From assembly GCF_031143425.1 (NCBI RefSeq), contig NC_090445.1, forward strand, positions 1,576,448,049-1,576,512,048: 64,000 nt of DNA, in the 5' to 3' direction. The translations under genes were made by a program, and so were the position numbers. The notes beneath the pieces are model-generated. The model was not told the DNA's origin and did no database searches. It worked only from the letters and a program-made list of their open reading frames with translations. Source of the DNA: Pleurodeles waltl. Taxonomy: Eukaryota; Chordata; Amphibia; Caudata; Salamandridae. Shown in pieces: positions 35,241 to 46,110 of the stretch (positions within the stretch are counted from its first letter, which is position 1; every line of letters starts with the position of its first letter).

Positions 35241-36929
35241 AAAGTAAACAAAATAGCAATATGACAATAATAAGAGAAAAACAGAACTACAATATTACAA
35301 TACATTATAACAGACGTACACTTTTCTAGGAAAGTATATACAGTGATATTAGTGTCAATTCCAATTTCAAACCCTGCAGTAGTAAGTAGGCAAAGACCAG
35401 AAGAATTTTGTCGCCTCATGTGAGGATGGAACATTCACATCTTTCGCACTGGTGAGGTACTGCAGAGGACGTGAATGTCACATCTCTCCCCCCGCATTAG
35501 TGTACATTTTCTATTATTAAATCTAATTGACTGATATCTTTGTGAACAACATTTAGAACATAATATATATATCAGGCAATATTCAAACAGCAATATTCTG
35601 GCACCATATATTTAAAACAGTGTTTACGATGAATCCGTACAGCCTTACAAACCAGACAAATACGCATGCCACTGAAAAGAAACAAGCCCAGAGACTTACT
35701 AACAACTTTGTTGATGGTGTAAACATGCCTGCATAATGTGCAGAATTGAGCAACAAATATTTATTTTTTTTAAATACAATTTATTGGGGCTCCCTTTTTT
35801 TAATTCAAAATAGGCTGCTAAAATATTTAAAATGATAAATGTGTATTTTTTTATAAATTGTATTTTAATAATAATTTGTATTTATCTATTTATATTTGTA
35901 ACTATTTTGAATAATTACATTTAATATTATTTCTCATGGGATTTAATTTTGATTCCTTTCCTCTGTTGCATTCTGTGGGAGGGTGTTGCCGTACCAGTGG
36001 TTGGCCATGTGTAAAGCTGGACTCATTACTGTTTTATTTGTAGTAGTAGTAGTAACTTTCAGTTAATGTTTGTGAATACTGAAAAGTAGTAAACGTACTC
36101 CAAAAGTGTAAAGTTACCCAAAAGTGGGTACCTTTGTAAATCTGGCCCTTCATGTTTACATAATTTGCCTGACACCAAAAATAGCATGTTAATAAATAAA
36201 ATATTGTTTGAAAAATACATTCATTTTCAGTTCCTGCTGACCCACACGCTCTTCCATTGATCCCCTCAGACTTGCTGCAATCCTTCTCTTGAAGGAAGTG
36301 GAACTGTATGCCCATTGTGCGGCAATTGGAGGCTTTGTGTCACTCAAGCCTTCTTAAACTATATAGAATTAACAGTACAGCAGGAACAGAACAATATCTT
36401 GATACGTTCATCACTGTCACCCAGACCTCAAGCAGATAGACAATTTGATTTCATTGCGACCTCATGCCTACCTACACTGACCCTGTTATGAGGTTGGATC
36501 ACAACATTGATTTTTAAGACTGATGCACTTTTAATCAGAATCGCTTGGAATCGCTTTCCTGTATTTTAAATATTTTCACTCTGGTTGCACATTGCACCTT
36601 GTAGCACTTTGGTATTTTTGTATTCATCAGGCAGCTTTGGGAATAATGTTTCCTGGCTATAACAAGCACTTAGGCTGTGTTTAGAGACAGTGCTGTGTTG
36701 AGACGACATTTTGGTTGGCAGTCTAGTCTACGTCCCAGGCTCACTATTTAATAGGACTGCCATCACGGGTGCGGAGCAGACGCATGGAGCGGGTGCGCCA
36801 GTGGCACACCAAAAGCAACCCCGTCGGTGCCTGTCTGCGCCAAGACCGTGCCAGGGGCCAGGATTCATGGTTGAGATGCTGTTGTCAAGTATACAAAGGC
36901 AATATTGTTGGATCTTAATTTAAGCAAAT
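35241..36929. other. AT-rich stretch with one orphan MITE-like end
   Basis: No genes are recognised. Bases 36,080-36,143 read AAGTGTAAAGTTACCCAAAA and end GTACCTTTGTAAATCTGGCC. These resemble a single terminal repeat of a MITE related to the one at 34,997, but no matching left end was found. Confidence 0.45.
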
Positions 36930-37189
36930 CTGCTTTATGTTCAATTGTTTTTATCCTTATGATGACCTTGCTGTCTGTCACTGGGACAATTCCCTATGGA
37001 CTCGTCAGATGAATTTAGTCCCCTCAAAAGGTGAATTGGGGACTTACCGTTCCCCTCATGTATTAGCAAAAAATTCTAAACCAATGGTTTACACATTGTT
37101 AAATACTCACTCCTTAATTAAACAGAAGAATGAGTTTTGGTTGTATGTAGAAGGCCAGTCCACTGATATAGCCTTTCTGACTGAAACCT
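36930..37189 (+). pseudogene. CR1/L2-type LINE endonuclease, 5' fragment
   Basis: The reading near 37,100-37,187 gives NTHSLIKQKNEFWLYVEGQ, then STDIAFLTET, the N-terminal blocks of an AP-type LINE endonuclease, and stops exactly where the LTR element begins. The matching continuation lies at 43,295. The LINE 5' end is unclear. The start given here is where recognisable similarity begins, and upstream sequence to about 36,700 may also belong to it. Confidence 0.7.
37185..37189. repeat. Target site duplication, left (AACCT)
   Basis: AACCT precedes the 5' LTR and AACTT follows the 3' LTR at 43,295-43,299. Five bases with one difference fit the size made by Ty3/gypsy integrases. Confidence 0.7.
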
Positions 37190-38105
37190 TGTAGACGGGT
37201 CTCGTCGACCGCATCTTACAGCTCTGCAGGCTGGCGCCTTTCGCGCGCCTCGTCTGGAACCCTCGCGCGTTCCCATGGGAATGCAAGGACGCCGCCGAAA
37301 CAGTTGACACCGGATTTCCGCATCTCAGAATTAAAACGGAGAACGGACTTCCATGAGGGGAAGTTCCCTGGAACCAGGAATTGACCACCAGACGAAGGGA
37401 GAACGCCACGAGAGGAAGACGCCGAGGCCGAATCAGAGGTGAAGACGGTACGCCAGAGAGACGACGAATCGGGAAACCAGGATACAGACGAAAACAGCCC
37501 CAGCCACGACCCCGGAGGGTCGTGGCTTCTCAAGGTACAGTCCTTGCTACGGGGACAGCGCCTCACTGTAGATAAAATTAAGAAAAGGGGGGGTAGTAGA
37601 AAGGAGGAGAGGGTGGGGGTTGAGTCAGGGAGGGTCACAGGGGACAGAATCACAACGGATGAGATGGTGGGCTGAGCACTAAAAGTGGGTTGACACAAGT
37701 ACCTCAGAAAAACCCCATCACACCTCACTATCCGGTATACTCCTATACCTGTTCACCCCTAACACACCACTCTTTTTCCTCCTTCCCCCCCCCCTGCACG
37801 TTCCCATACTAAAATAGCGCCAGAGCCCCACAAAGCCACTTACCTTTTGTTTGGTCCTGTGTTCTTGTTTTTCCGGTTCCACTGGGGAAGTTACACGACC
37901 CAATAATCCGCAAGACACCTAAAGGAGAAGAAAAGACAGAGACATTAAGACAAGAAGAATCTACGTGGAGCTGTCTCTATCAGACATTTTTGTTGTTATA
38001 TTATACGAACGTTCTTTTCCACTTTGTTATAAAAAAAACAAATAAAAACCCTTTCTTCAGCCCATATATATGGCCCGAGTCCTTTGTACCGCCAAGCCTT
38101 CCACA
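37190..38105 (+). repeat. 5' LTR
   Basis: This 916-bp repeat starts TGTAGACGGG and ends CTTCCACA. It is about 97% identical to the 3' LTR by visual count. It contains a perfect hairpin CCACGACCC-CGGA-GGGTCGTGG (37,504-37,525) and an AATAAA signal at 38,041. The LTR would supply promoter and polyadenylation signals. Confidence 0.95.
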
Positions 38106-38106
38106 G

Positions 38107-38124
38107 TGGTGTCAGAAGTGGGAT
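38107..38124 (+). promoter_or_regulatory. Primer binding site, tRNA-Leu type
   Basis: TGGTGTCAGAAGTGGGAT begins two bases after the 5' LTR. It is complementary to the 3' end of vertebrate tRNA-Leu(CAA) including the CCA tail, as I recall that tRNA. It would prime minus-strand DNA synthesis. Confidence 0.8.
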
Positions 38125-38158
38125 CTTGGTTCCCTGGCGGTACATATAGGCAGACAAA

Positions 38159-39106
38159 ATGGGGGAGAAACCCACGCTGGAGGATATGATCAAACAATTG
38201 GCTGAGGGCCAGCGCCACCTCCAACTGGTATGGGAGGCCCATCAAAGGGAGGCAAAAGAAGACCGTGAGGCCCTTCAAACAGCACTGAAAAGCCAAGCCA
38301 CCATTATGGCTAGTAACCAGCTGGTACACGAGACTGCGCTCCAGAAACTAACTGACACCATCGCAGCCAGCAAAGTCCACCCTAACTTTCCCAGCTCGGT
38401 ACTACAAAAGTTCCAGGAAGGATAAGACCCTGACTCCTTCTTCACAAACTTTGAACGCGTGGCCTCTTCGGCTCAATGGCCTAAAGAACGGTGGGGCCAA
38501 TACATCGCACCCCTCCTGACAGGTATCCTTCAAACAGCCTATCAGGCTGCGAATCCCGGTGGCACCACCCCCTACAAGGATATTAAGAAAAGTATTCTAG
38601 AAAGGGTAGGTCACGATACCGAGTATTATAGGATGAAGTTTAGAACAGTGAAATGGGGACAGAGCGAGGATCCCCGTACATTCTATTTTAGGGTTAAGGA
38701 TTTGGGTCTGAAATGGCTGGGCCCGCTAGGAACAGACCGAGAGGACGTCATTAAAGCAGTTATCCTGGAACAATACCTAGATTCTCTTCCCGGTAGTTCC
38801 AGGAATTGGATACGGCAGCATCCCAAGATAGACACAGAACTGGCAGTCGATCTGGCCTGTGCCTATCACCGGTCTGTTGATATTAAGACTTTAGGCCCCA
38901 GGAACCTAAGCAAACCGGCCATAGGGCCCCTCAAATATCCTCCCCGATGGATACACGAGGTACCCGGATATACTAGAACCGGAGAATCTAGCCCCATGCA
39001 ACAACCGCAATGCTTCAGCTGCGGGGAGTGGGGCCACATTGCAAGAGGGTGTCCCTGGAAAAACGAAGGGGTAGAACCTATGGAAATAGGAGTTACCCGG
39101 GGTTGA
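38159..39106 (+). pseudogene. Gag polyprotein of the Gmr1-like element
   Basis: The first methionine (MGEKPTLEDMI) follows the primer site. A helical N-terminal part continues to an in-frame TAA at 38,423-38,425, and the same frame resumes and stays open to a TGA at 39,104-39,106. The second part has a capsid-like segment (GHDTEYYRMKFRTVKWGQSE) and near its end CFSCGEWGHIARGC, a complete C-x2-C-x4-H-x4-C nucleic-acid-binding knuckle. Gag would form the particle and package RNA. The internal TAA is a disabling mutation. The TGA could be a true gag end suppressed or bypassed for pol, or damage. Confidence 0.85.
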
Positions 39107-39450
39107 GTGTTGTGTATAGGTACAGGGAATCGTAAGTTCAAGCAGATCATAAAGATAAATGGAACACCAATAGAGTCCTTGATTGACTCCAGGCTGTAGT
39201 CAATCAGTGATCCGCAGAGACTTAGTAAGTCAAGGAAGCCTGACCCCGAGCCAGTGGGATACTATATGTTGTATTCATGGGGATAAAGCAAACTACCCTT
39301 CTAGAACTGGTCAGAATAGAATGGGGGGAGTATCAGGATTTCCTTCCCATAGGGATCATGGACCAATTAATAGAAGACTGCGTCATCGGTACTGATTATT
39401 CTCGGTTCACTGACCTCTTAGACCAAACAAGAAAACCCAAACAATTACCT
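39107..39450 (+). pseudogene. Aspartic protease remnant
   Basis: A reading in the gag frame gives IIKINGTPIESLIDS and then breaks at about 39,190, exactly at the D-S-G active-site triplet. The continuation CSQSVIRRDLVSQG is in the next frame. A second frame change near 39,280-39,300 leads to LPIGIMDQLIEDCVIGTDY, the C-terminal protease block. The enzyme would have processed Gag-Pol. Both frameshifts destroy it. Confidence 0.7.
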
Positions 39451-39459
39451 GACTGGTGG

Positions 39460-40860
39460 TCCGAAGCACCATTTGCCAACAGTCCCATTGAGGGATCTTC
39501 AGTTCGGGGGAAGCTAACCCGAAAACAGAAAAGACAACAGAAACGAAAGTATTCAACAGGCCGACCTGAGGGTTCCCCAGAGAGGCTGGTAGCCTGTATT
39601 GACAACGTCCCCGTCTTTTTTGGAACTAGCCACCGGGAGGACCCCACCCTCGTACATGCATGGAAGAATGCCAAAACGGAATCTACAGGTGAGGTGGGTC
39701 CCTATTTCCTAATACAAAAAAACCTGCTGTATAGAGTCACTATGACCACAAACGGAGAAAAGAAACAACTAGTGGTACCAGAGACCTACAGGACTCAGGT
39801 CCTATTCTTAGCCCATAACTAACCAGGGGGTGGACATTACGGCCGAGAAAAAACTGAAGAATACTTATTGAGACGATTCTATTGGCCTGGAGTTTATGCC
39901 CACATCAGAAAATACTGCACACAGTGTCCTAGGTGTCAGTTAGTAGAACCAGGAGCCTTGAGGAAGGCCCCTTTACAACCTCTACCTATTATAGACACTC
40001 CATTTAGACGCATGGGTATGGATCTGGTCGGTCCTCTCTTACCATCATCTAAAGGACACACCTATATACTCGTCTTGGTAGACTACGCTACCAGATACCC
40101 CGAGGCCATCCCTCTTACCAGTATAACCACGAAGTCAGTCGCCCAAGCCATGATAACGTTTTTCTCCTGAGTAGGTTTTCCTCAAGAGATCCTAACTGAT
40201 CAGGGGACTCCTTTTGTATCGGCCCTTATGAAACAGATATGTAAAACACTAGGGATCACCCAGATAAAAACCGCAGTATATCATCCTCAAATGGACGGTT
40301 TAGTGGAACGCTATAACCGCACCATTAAAACGTTACTGAGGAAAACAGTGGATGATTCCGGAAAGGACTGGGACCAGAAACTGCCTCTGGTCCTCTATGC
40401 TATCCGGACTCATGAACAATCCTCCACTGGACATAGTCCTTTCGAACTGGTGTTTGGGAGGCAACCCCGTAACTTACTTGACATGGCAGCCGAAATGTGG
40501 GAAGAAGAGGGTAATGAAGAAAAACCCCTACTTGAATATATCCATAAGTTAAAATCACATTTACAGACTGTTTGGGAAGATGTACGAAAGCATTTAGAGA
40601 AGGCACAAGAAAATCAAAAAACGTATTACGACCAGGGCACCAAACTACGGGTTTTTCACCCTAACGACCAGGTTCTAATAATGCAACCAACTTCCGAACA
40701 TAAACTATTGGCTAAATGGCAAGGACCCTACCGCGTATTAAAAGCGGTTTCTCCCGTCACCTACCTTATTGAAATTAATACACACCCAAAAAGGACCCAA
40801 ATCTATCACATTAATCTTCTAAAAAAATGGGAAACACCTGAAGACACTCCTAGCCTCTCT
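39460..40860 (+). pseudogene. Integrase of the Gmr1-like element
   Basis: One frame is broken by TAA (39,820-39,822) and TGA (40,168-40,170, probably a former tryptophan codon). It carries the HHCC zinc module (AHN, GGHYGREKT, CTQCPRCQ), then the catalytic core: RMGMDLVGPL, ILTDQGTPF and DGLVERYNRT supply the D, D and E residues. KLLAKWQGPYRVLKAVSPVT is the GPY/F module near 40,710-40,770. The enzyme would insert the DNA copy with a 5-bp stagger, matching the duplication seen. It is followed in frame by RT with no stop, so integrase and RT form one polyprotein in this order. Confidence 0.9.
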
Positions 40861-40899
40861 GCTACTGGGTTCCTCATAACACCAAACACTGAGTTAGGC

Positions 40900-42381
40900 T
40901 TGGGCCTTTATCCCACCACAAGAATAGAACAGTGGATAAGTCCCTGCATAAACAGCTCTCTTTCCAAAATAGAAAAAACTCAGTTATCCACATTGTTACA
41001 ACAATATTCCGATTTTTTTTCAGAGATTCCCGGCTGGACTTCTCTGATTCAACACCATATTAGAACACCGGTGGGCCAAACCGTTCGCCTACGCCCCTAC
41101 CGGATTCCCGAAGCACGGAAACATATCATTGAGGAAGAAATAGCGAAAATGTTAGCCCTAGAAGTTATTGAACCATCCACCAGCCCTTGGTGCTCCCCGG
41201 TTGTTCTCGTTCCAAAACCAGATGGGTCTATCCGGTTTTGCATCGACTTCCGGAGGTTGAACGACATATCCCTTTTTGAAACATATCCTATTCCCCGAGT
41301 GGACGAGGTGCTGGAGAAAATAGGAAGTGCCCGCTATATGTCCACTCTGGACCTAACGAAAGGCTATTGGCAGATCCCATTGGCCTCATCTGACAAGGAG
41401 AAGACAGCCTTTGCAACCCAGTCTGGTCTTTATCATTTCACAGTCCTTCCCTTTGGCCTCCACGGAGCACCTGCTACATTTCAACGCTTGATGGACCGGC
41501 TCTTAAAAGCGCTCCAAGCGTTCACGGCAGCATACCTGGACGATATCGTCATTTTTAGCAACTCGTGGACTGAACACCTACATCATCTCGAAAAAGTATT
41601 CCAGACTTTAGCAGGGGCCGGCCTTAAGGCCAATCCAAAAAAATGTGTTTTAGGTCAAACACAAATTGCTTATCTCGGTTACCTTATTGGCATCGGGGTC
41701 CTGCGACCCCAAAAATATAAAGTTGAGGCCATCTTACAAGTCCCTGTGCCCAAAACCAAGAAAGAACTTTGTTCCTTTTTAGGGTTGGTGGGTTACTACC
41801 GCAGATTCATTCCTCAATATTCCACGATTGCAGCTCCCCTAACCGACCTCCTAAAAAAACACTACCCCACCAAACTAGCCCTTTTTACTGACTCTCAGCT
41901 TCATGGGTTTAATGTGCTCAAACAATTCCTTACGACGGAGCCGGTGTTGAAATGTCCGAATTTTTCCAAGCCCTTCCACCTGTACACCGACGCTTCTAAC
42001 GTCGGTCTCAGCGCCTTTCTCTCTCAGCCCCATGATATGGGTCATGAGCATCCTATTGTACATATCAGCAGAAAGCTTCTTCCCAGAGAGTGTCACTATC
42101 CAGCTATTGAGAAGGAATGCCTAGCAATTAAGTGGGCCGTTGAATGTTTGCAGTATTATCTCTTGGGCAGGCCTTATGTCCTCTTCACCGATCATGCCCC
42201 GTTAACGTGGTTAGCCTCCCATAAGGATACTAATTCGAGAGTCTTACGTTGGTTTCTTGAGCTCCAGCCTTTTACCTTTCAGGTCCGCCACATATCTGGA
42301 TCCCAAAAATGCCCTGCCGATTTTCTATCCCGCTGTCCCGACTCTACGGTCCTCTACCAGTCCCGATCATGGGATGGGGAG
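40900..42381 (+). pseudogene. Reverse transcriptase and RNase H of the Gmr1-like element
   Basis: This segment is uninterrupted and in the same frame as the integrase C-terminus. RT blocks are GSIRFCIDFRRLNDISL, STLDLTKGYWQIPLA, LPFGLHGAPATFQRLMDRLL, the catalytic YLDD (41,533-41,544) and LGLVGYYRRFIPQYS. RNase H follows with LYTDASNVGLSAFLSQP, IEKECLAIKWAVECLQYYLL, FTDHAPLTWL and ends with SGSQKCPADFLSRC. Catalytic residues of both domains are present. No integrase follows RNase H. The open frame continues through the purine tract and about 490 bp into the 3' LTR, stopping at 42,873. Confidence 0.9.
42370..42381 (+). promoter_or_regulatory. Polypurine tract
   Basis: TGGGATGGGGAG directly precedes the 3' LTR and would prime plus-strand DNA synthesis. 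It is short and includes a T. Confidence 0.65.
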
Positions 42382-43294
42382 TGTAGACGGGTCTCGTCGA
42401 CCGCGTCTTACAGCTCTGCAGGCTGGCGCCTTTCGCGCGCCTCGTCCGGAACCCTCGCGCGTTCCCATGGGAACGCAAGGACGCCGCCGGAACAGTCGAC
42501 ACCGGATTTCCGCATCTCAGAATTAAAACAGAGAACGGACTTCCATGAGGGGAAGTTCCCTGGAACCAGGAATCGACCACCAGACGAAGGGAGAACGCCG
42601 CGAGAGGAAGACGCCGAGGCCGAATCAGAGGTCAAGACGGTACGCCAGAGAGACGACGAATCGGGAAACAAGGATACAGACGAAAACAGCCCCCGCCACG
42701 ACCCCGGAGGGTCGTGGCTTCACAAGGTACGGTCCTTGCTACGGGGACAGCGCCTCACTGTAGATAAAATTAAGAAAAGGGGGGTAGTAGAAAGGAGGAG
42801 AGGGTGGGGGTTGAGTCAGGGAGGGTCACAGGGGACAGAATCACAACAGATGAGTCGGTGGGCTGAGCACTAAAAGTGGGTTGACACAAGTACCTCAGAA
42901 AAATCCCATCACGCCTCACTATCCGGTATATTCCTATACCTGTTCACCCCTAACACACCACTCTTTTTCCTCCCTCCCCCCCTTGCACGTTCCCATACTA
43001 AAATAGCGCCAGAGCCCCACAAAGCCACTTACCTTTTGTTTGCTCCTGTGTTCTTGTTTTTCCGGTTCCACTGGGGAAGTTACACGACCCAATAATCTGC
43101 AAGACACCTAAAGGAGAAGAAAAGACAGAGACATTAAGACAAGAAGAATCTACGTGGAGCTGTCTCTATCAGACATTTTTGTTGTTATATTATACGAACG
43201 TTCTTTTCCACTTCGTTATCAAAAAAACAAATAAAAACCCTTTCTTCGGCCCATATATATGGCCCGAGTCCTTTGTACCGCCAAGCCTTCCACA
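42382..43294 (+). repeat. 3' LTR
   Basis: This 913-bp repeat runs from TGTAGACGGG to CTTCCACA and is the partner of 37,190-38,105. By eye I count about 28 differences, many at CpG sites, plus length changes in homopolymer runs. The CCACGACCC hairpin (42,696-42,717) and AATAAA (43,230-43,235) are conserved. Confidence 0.95.
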
Positions 43295-46110
43295 AACTTG
43301 GACTGACAACAGCTCAGACACCTAACCTGGCTGAGGCTTTATCCGCCAGCTACTCCATTAAGAGGTTAGCCCGCATCAACAAGCGGGGAAGGGGCTGATA
43401 GTGGTATATCGAGATTATTTGAAAGTTCTATGTGAACCGGTTGTAGCTATTGGGTGTGCAGCTATGTCTGTTAGGTGTAAGTTACTTAATCAGACCTTCT
43501 TTAATGGTCTGCTGACATACAGGCCTCCCGGCTCACAAATGTGTTCTCTAGAAAACCCAGGAATATACTTGAAACGTTTATGTAGTACGCAAATTTGATC
43601 CTGCTTAGAGATTTTAACTTTCTTCTTGAGGATGTCAATAGCAAAGAAACAGAGCATTTTTTAGATATTTTAAATAGCTTCAATCTTTCAATCTCCTCCA
43701 ACATGTTAACTCCCCGACCCATAAAACAGGACATGTGCTGGACAGCATTTTTTCTAACAGGCCAGACTAAAAGATAAATGGCATATTGTCTATTAGATGG
43801 TCCAATCACAAGATTATCAATTTTAGCCTGGAGGTCAGCTTTTCTATTAACCAGTTATATCCTCATACACAAATGAACAAAATTAAAGTCTGGAATAAAA
43901 TCAGCATCCTCGATTTGGTAGACACTCTGGAGGGATCTTATTCTGATTTCATAAATGATAGCAATCTTGCATCAAGGTCCTGTTCAGAGTGATTAGAAGC
44001 TGCCATTCATAAACACATTTCTGTGAAAATGATGAGGAATCATTCCAGTATACCATCCAACCATGGTTCTCTCTACCGCTCAAGGAGCTAAAACGAAACT
44101 ACAGAAGGCAAGAAGTGTGGAGGAAGCAATATAAAGCTAAGGAAAAAATTAAATATAATAGACTAATTAAAGAACACAAAAATCTGATTGTCGCCAGAAG
44201 AAAACAGATATATATTTTTTTGCAATCTATGCTGCAAAGAATTCCACAAAAGAGCTGTTTCATTGTTGCCCAATACAACCTCTAATATTAACTTTCCTCC
44301 CTGAAAGTTGTTTTGCAATCAATTTGCACATTTTTAAAAATATAAAGTTGAGGAAATATTTAGTAAACTTAATACTGCAGACATACCTCTTGATCTTCTC
44401 ACCGGTCATCACAATTCAGTTTTTGGCTTGAATGCCTTGGACAAATTTCCTTCACTTCTGGAGGAAAGAGTGATAGAACTTGTTGCTGAAACAAAATGGA
44501 GAGCTTCTTCAGGTCCATGTCCTCCGAATGTAATGCATAAGATTGTAAAAACAATTCCCCTCCCCCCCCTTGCGCAGCTGTTTAACTCCATTCTAGAATC
44601 TGGAGTCTTCCCTTTAGAATGGAAAAAAAACCTCCATTCTCCCACTGAGGTGAAAAATTACCACCCCATCTCTTGATTACCTCTACCAGCCAAAGTTTTG
44701 GAAAAACATATGAACATCACACTGTCCAAATTTGTTGAAGAGAATAAACTGCTGGACTCAGCTCAGTTTGATTTCAGGCCAAACAATAGCACGAAGTCCA
44801 TGTTGGTAGTGGCTACAGATCGAGTGAGGTGCATATTGAACAGTGGTGGAAAGGTTGCTATGACTGTGCTTGACCTGTCGGTAGTCTTTGATACTGTCAA
44901 TCATGAGATCTTGATTGCATGGTTGGCAGCTATCAGTATTGGAGGCTCAGTATTGAAACTGTTTCGCTCTTTTCTGTCCAAGAGGGTCCATTCAGTGGCC
45001 TTGGGTAATCTGATCTCTAAGTCCTTCACGTTGCCATGCCGGATGCCTCAGGGCTCATCGTTGAGCTCCACATTGTTTAATATCTATGTGGCCTCCCTGA
45101 CAAGAGTAATTCGATCTTTTGGCTTCGCTCCAGTAGCTTATGTGGATGTCACACAGCTCCTTGTGTCTATCTCAAGCAATGTTGTAGAGCCAAAGCTCTG
45201 CTTCAACATATGTGTGAACTCTATATTTCATTGGATCAATACCAGCAGACTAATGCTTGATTCTGAAAAAACTGAGGTCCTCTTTTTTGGGAAGAACTCG
45301 CCCTCCTGGTACCAATCTTGGTGGCCACAAAAATTAGGCCTTCTCCCCATGCCAGTATCTACCGTAAAAAACCTAGAAGTAATTTTTGATTCCATCCTGT
45401 CCTTCATCGCTCAAATAACTAAACTTTCCTCATCTTTTTAACTACGCAAGATCAAGAAGATCTTTCAGTATATACCTTTTGAATTGCAAAAAGATGTGGT
45501 TACAGCACTTGTGTTAGCCAGGCTTGACTATTGCAATGCCCTCTACATGGCTATTCACCAATGTTCCTTGCAAAAATTGCAATATCTTCAGAACTCGACA
45601 GCAAGACTTTTGAAAAAAAATCCTAAATTAAAGTTTTTTTCTGGGCTTTACAAGAGCTCCGTTGGCTGCTAGTAATATAAAGAGTCAGATTTAAGGCCCT
45701 TTCTTTCACTCACAAAGCCTTGTACGGAGAGGCCCTAGACTATTTTAGAGCAATCTTACCTGGTATAATCCCACTAGGCCACTTCGATCTGCAAAAATCT
45801 AATTGGTGGGGATGATTGGTAGGGGGAGAAGTTTCATTTATGCTACATCCCACCTCTGGAACAATCTACCGGAACAACTGAGAAGCCAATCTAGTCATCC
45901 GATTTTTAGGAAATATCTTAAAACCTGGCTTTTTTCTGGTCCTTCTATGAGAGGCAACAATCAGTTTATATCCACAGAAACGTATTCAGTTAGTATGGGT
46001 AACACAGCGTCAAGAAGCCTTCGACACTCATTCGCTTTAGAAAATATATTAATATCAATGCCAAATACTTCCCTTAAGGTATCCACTTCAGAATTTGTCA
46101 GATGAAAATT
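43295..46110 (+). pseudogene. CR1/L2-type LINE, 3' fragment: endonuclease remainder and RT
   Basis: The reading resumes the interrupted endonuclease (LAEALSASYSIKRLARINKR, GLLTYRPPGS, a degraded GDFNF block near 43,610). It continues to an RT in 44,428-45,441: GPCPPNVMHKIVK, LDSAQFDFRPNNSTKSM, MTVLDLSVVFDTVNHEIL and MPQGSSLSSTLFNIYV. The catalytic YADD box reads YVDV near 45,140, so the enzyme is dead even where the frame is open. The C-terminal blocks ALVLARLDYCNALYMAI and IYATSHLWNNLPEQLRS are present. The 3' end lies near 46,110. Confidence 0.8.

Larger units (their letters stand above)
37190..43294 (+). mobile_element. Gmr1-like Ty3/gypsy LTR retrotransposon with integrase before reverse transcriptase
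   Basis: The complete 6.1-kb element has two 0.91-kb LTRs (TG...CA), a tRNA-Leu-type primer site, gag with a CCHC knuckle, a protease remnant, then integrase, RT and RNase H, a purine tract and a 5-bp target duplication. The RT is Ty3/gypsy type (YLDD, LDLTKGYWQIPL, LPFGLHGAPATFQRLM). The integrase with its GPY/F module lies upstream of RT, as in Ty1/copia elements. This pol order is known for the Gmr1-like group of deuterostome Ty3/gypsy elements. Two stops in the gag/protease region, two frameshifts in protease and two stops around integrase make this copy inactive. Confidence 0.9.

Noticed and set aside
36711..36923. Short frame upstream of the split LINE as its ORF1
   Set aside because: It lacks recognisable ORF1 features. 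It may be LINE leader, but that cannot be shown from the sequence.
37381..37728. LTR-internal open frames on both strands
   Set aside because: The sequence is GC-rich LTR. Apart from the pol frame running into the 3' copy, nothing supports a separate gene.
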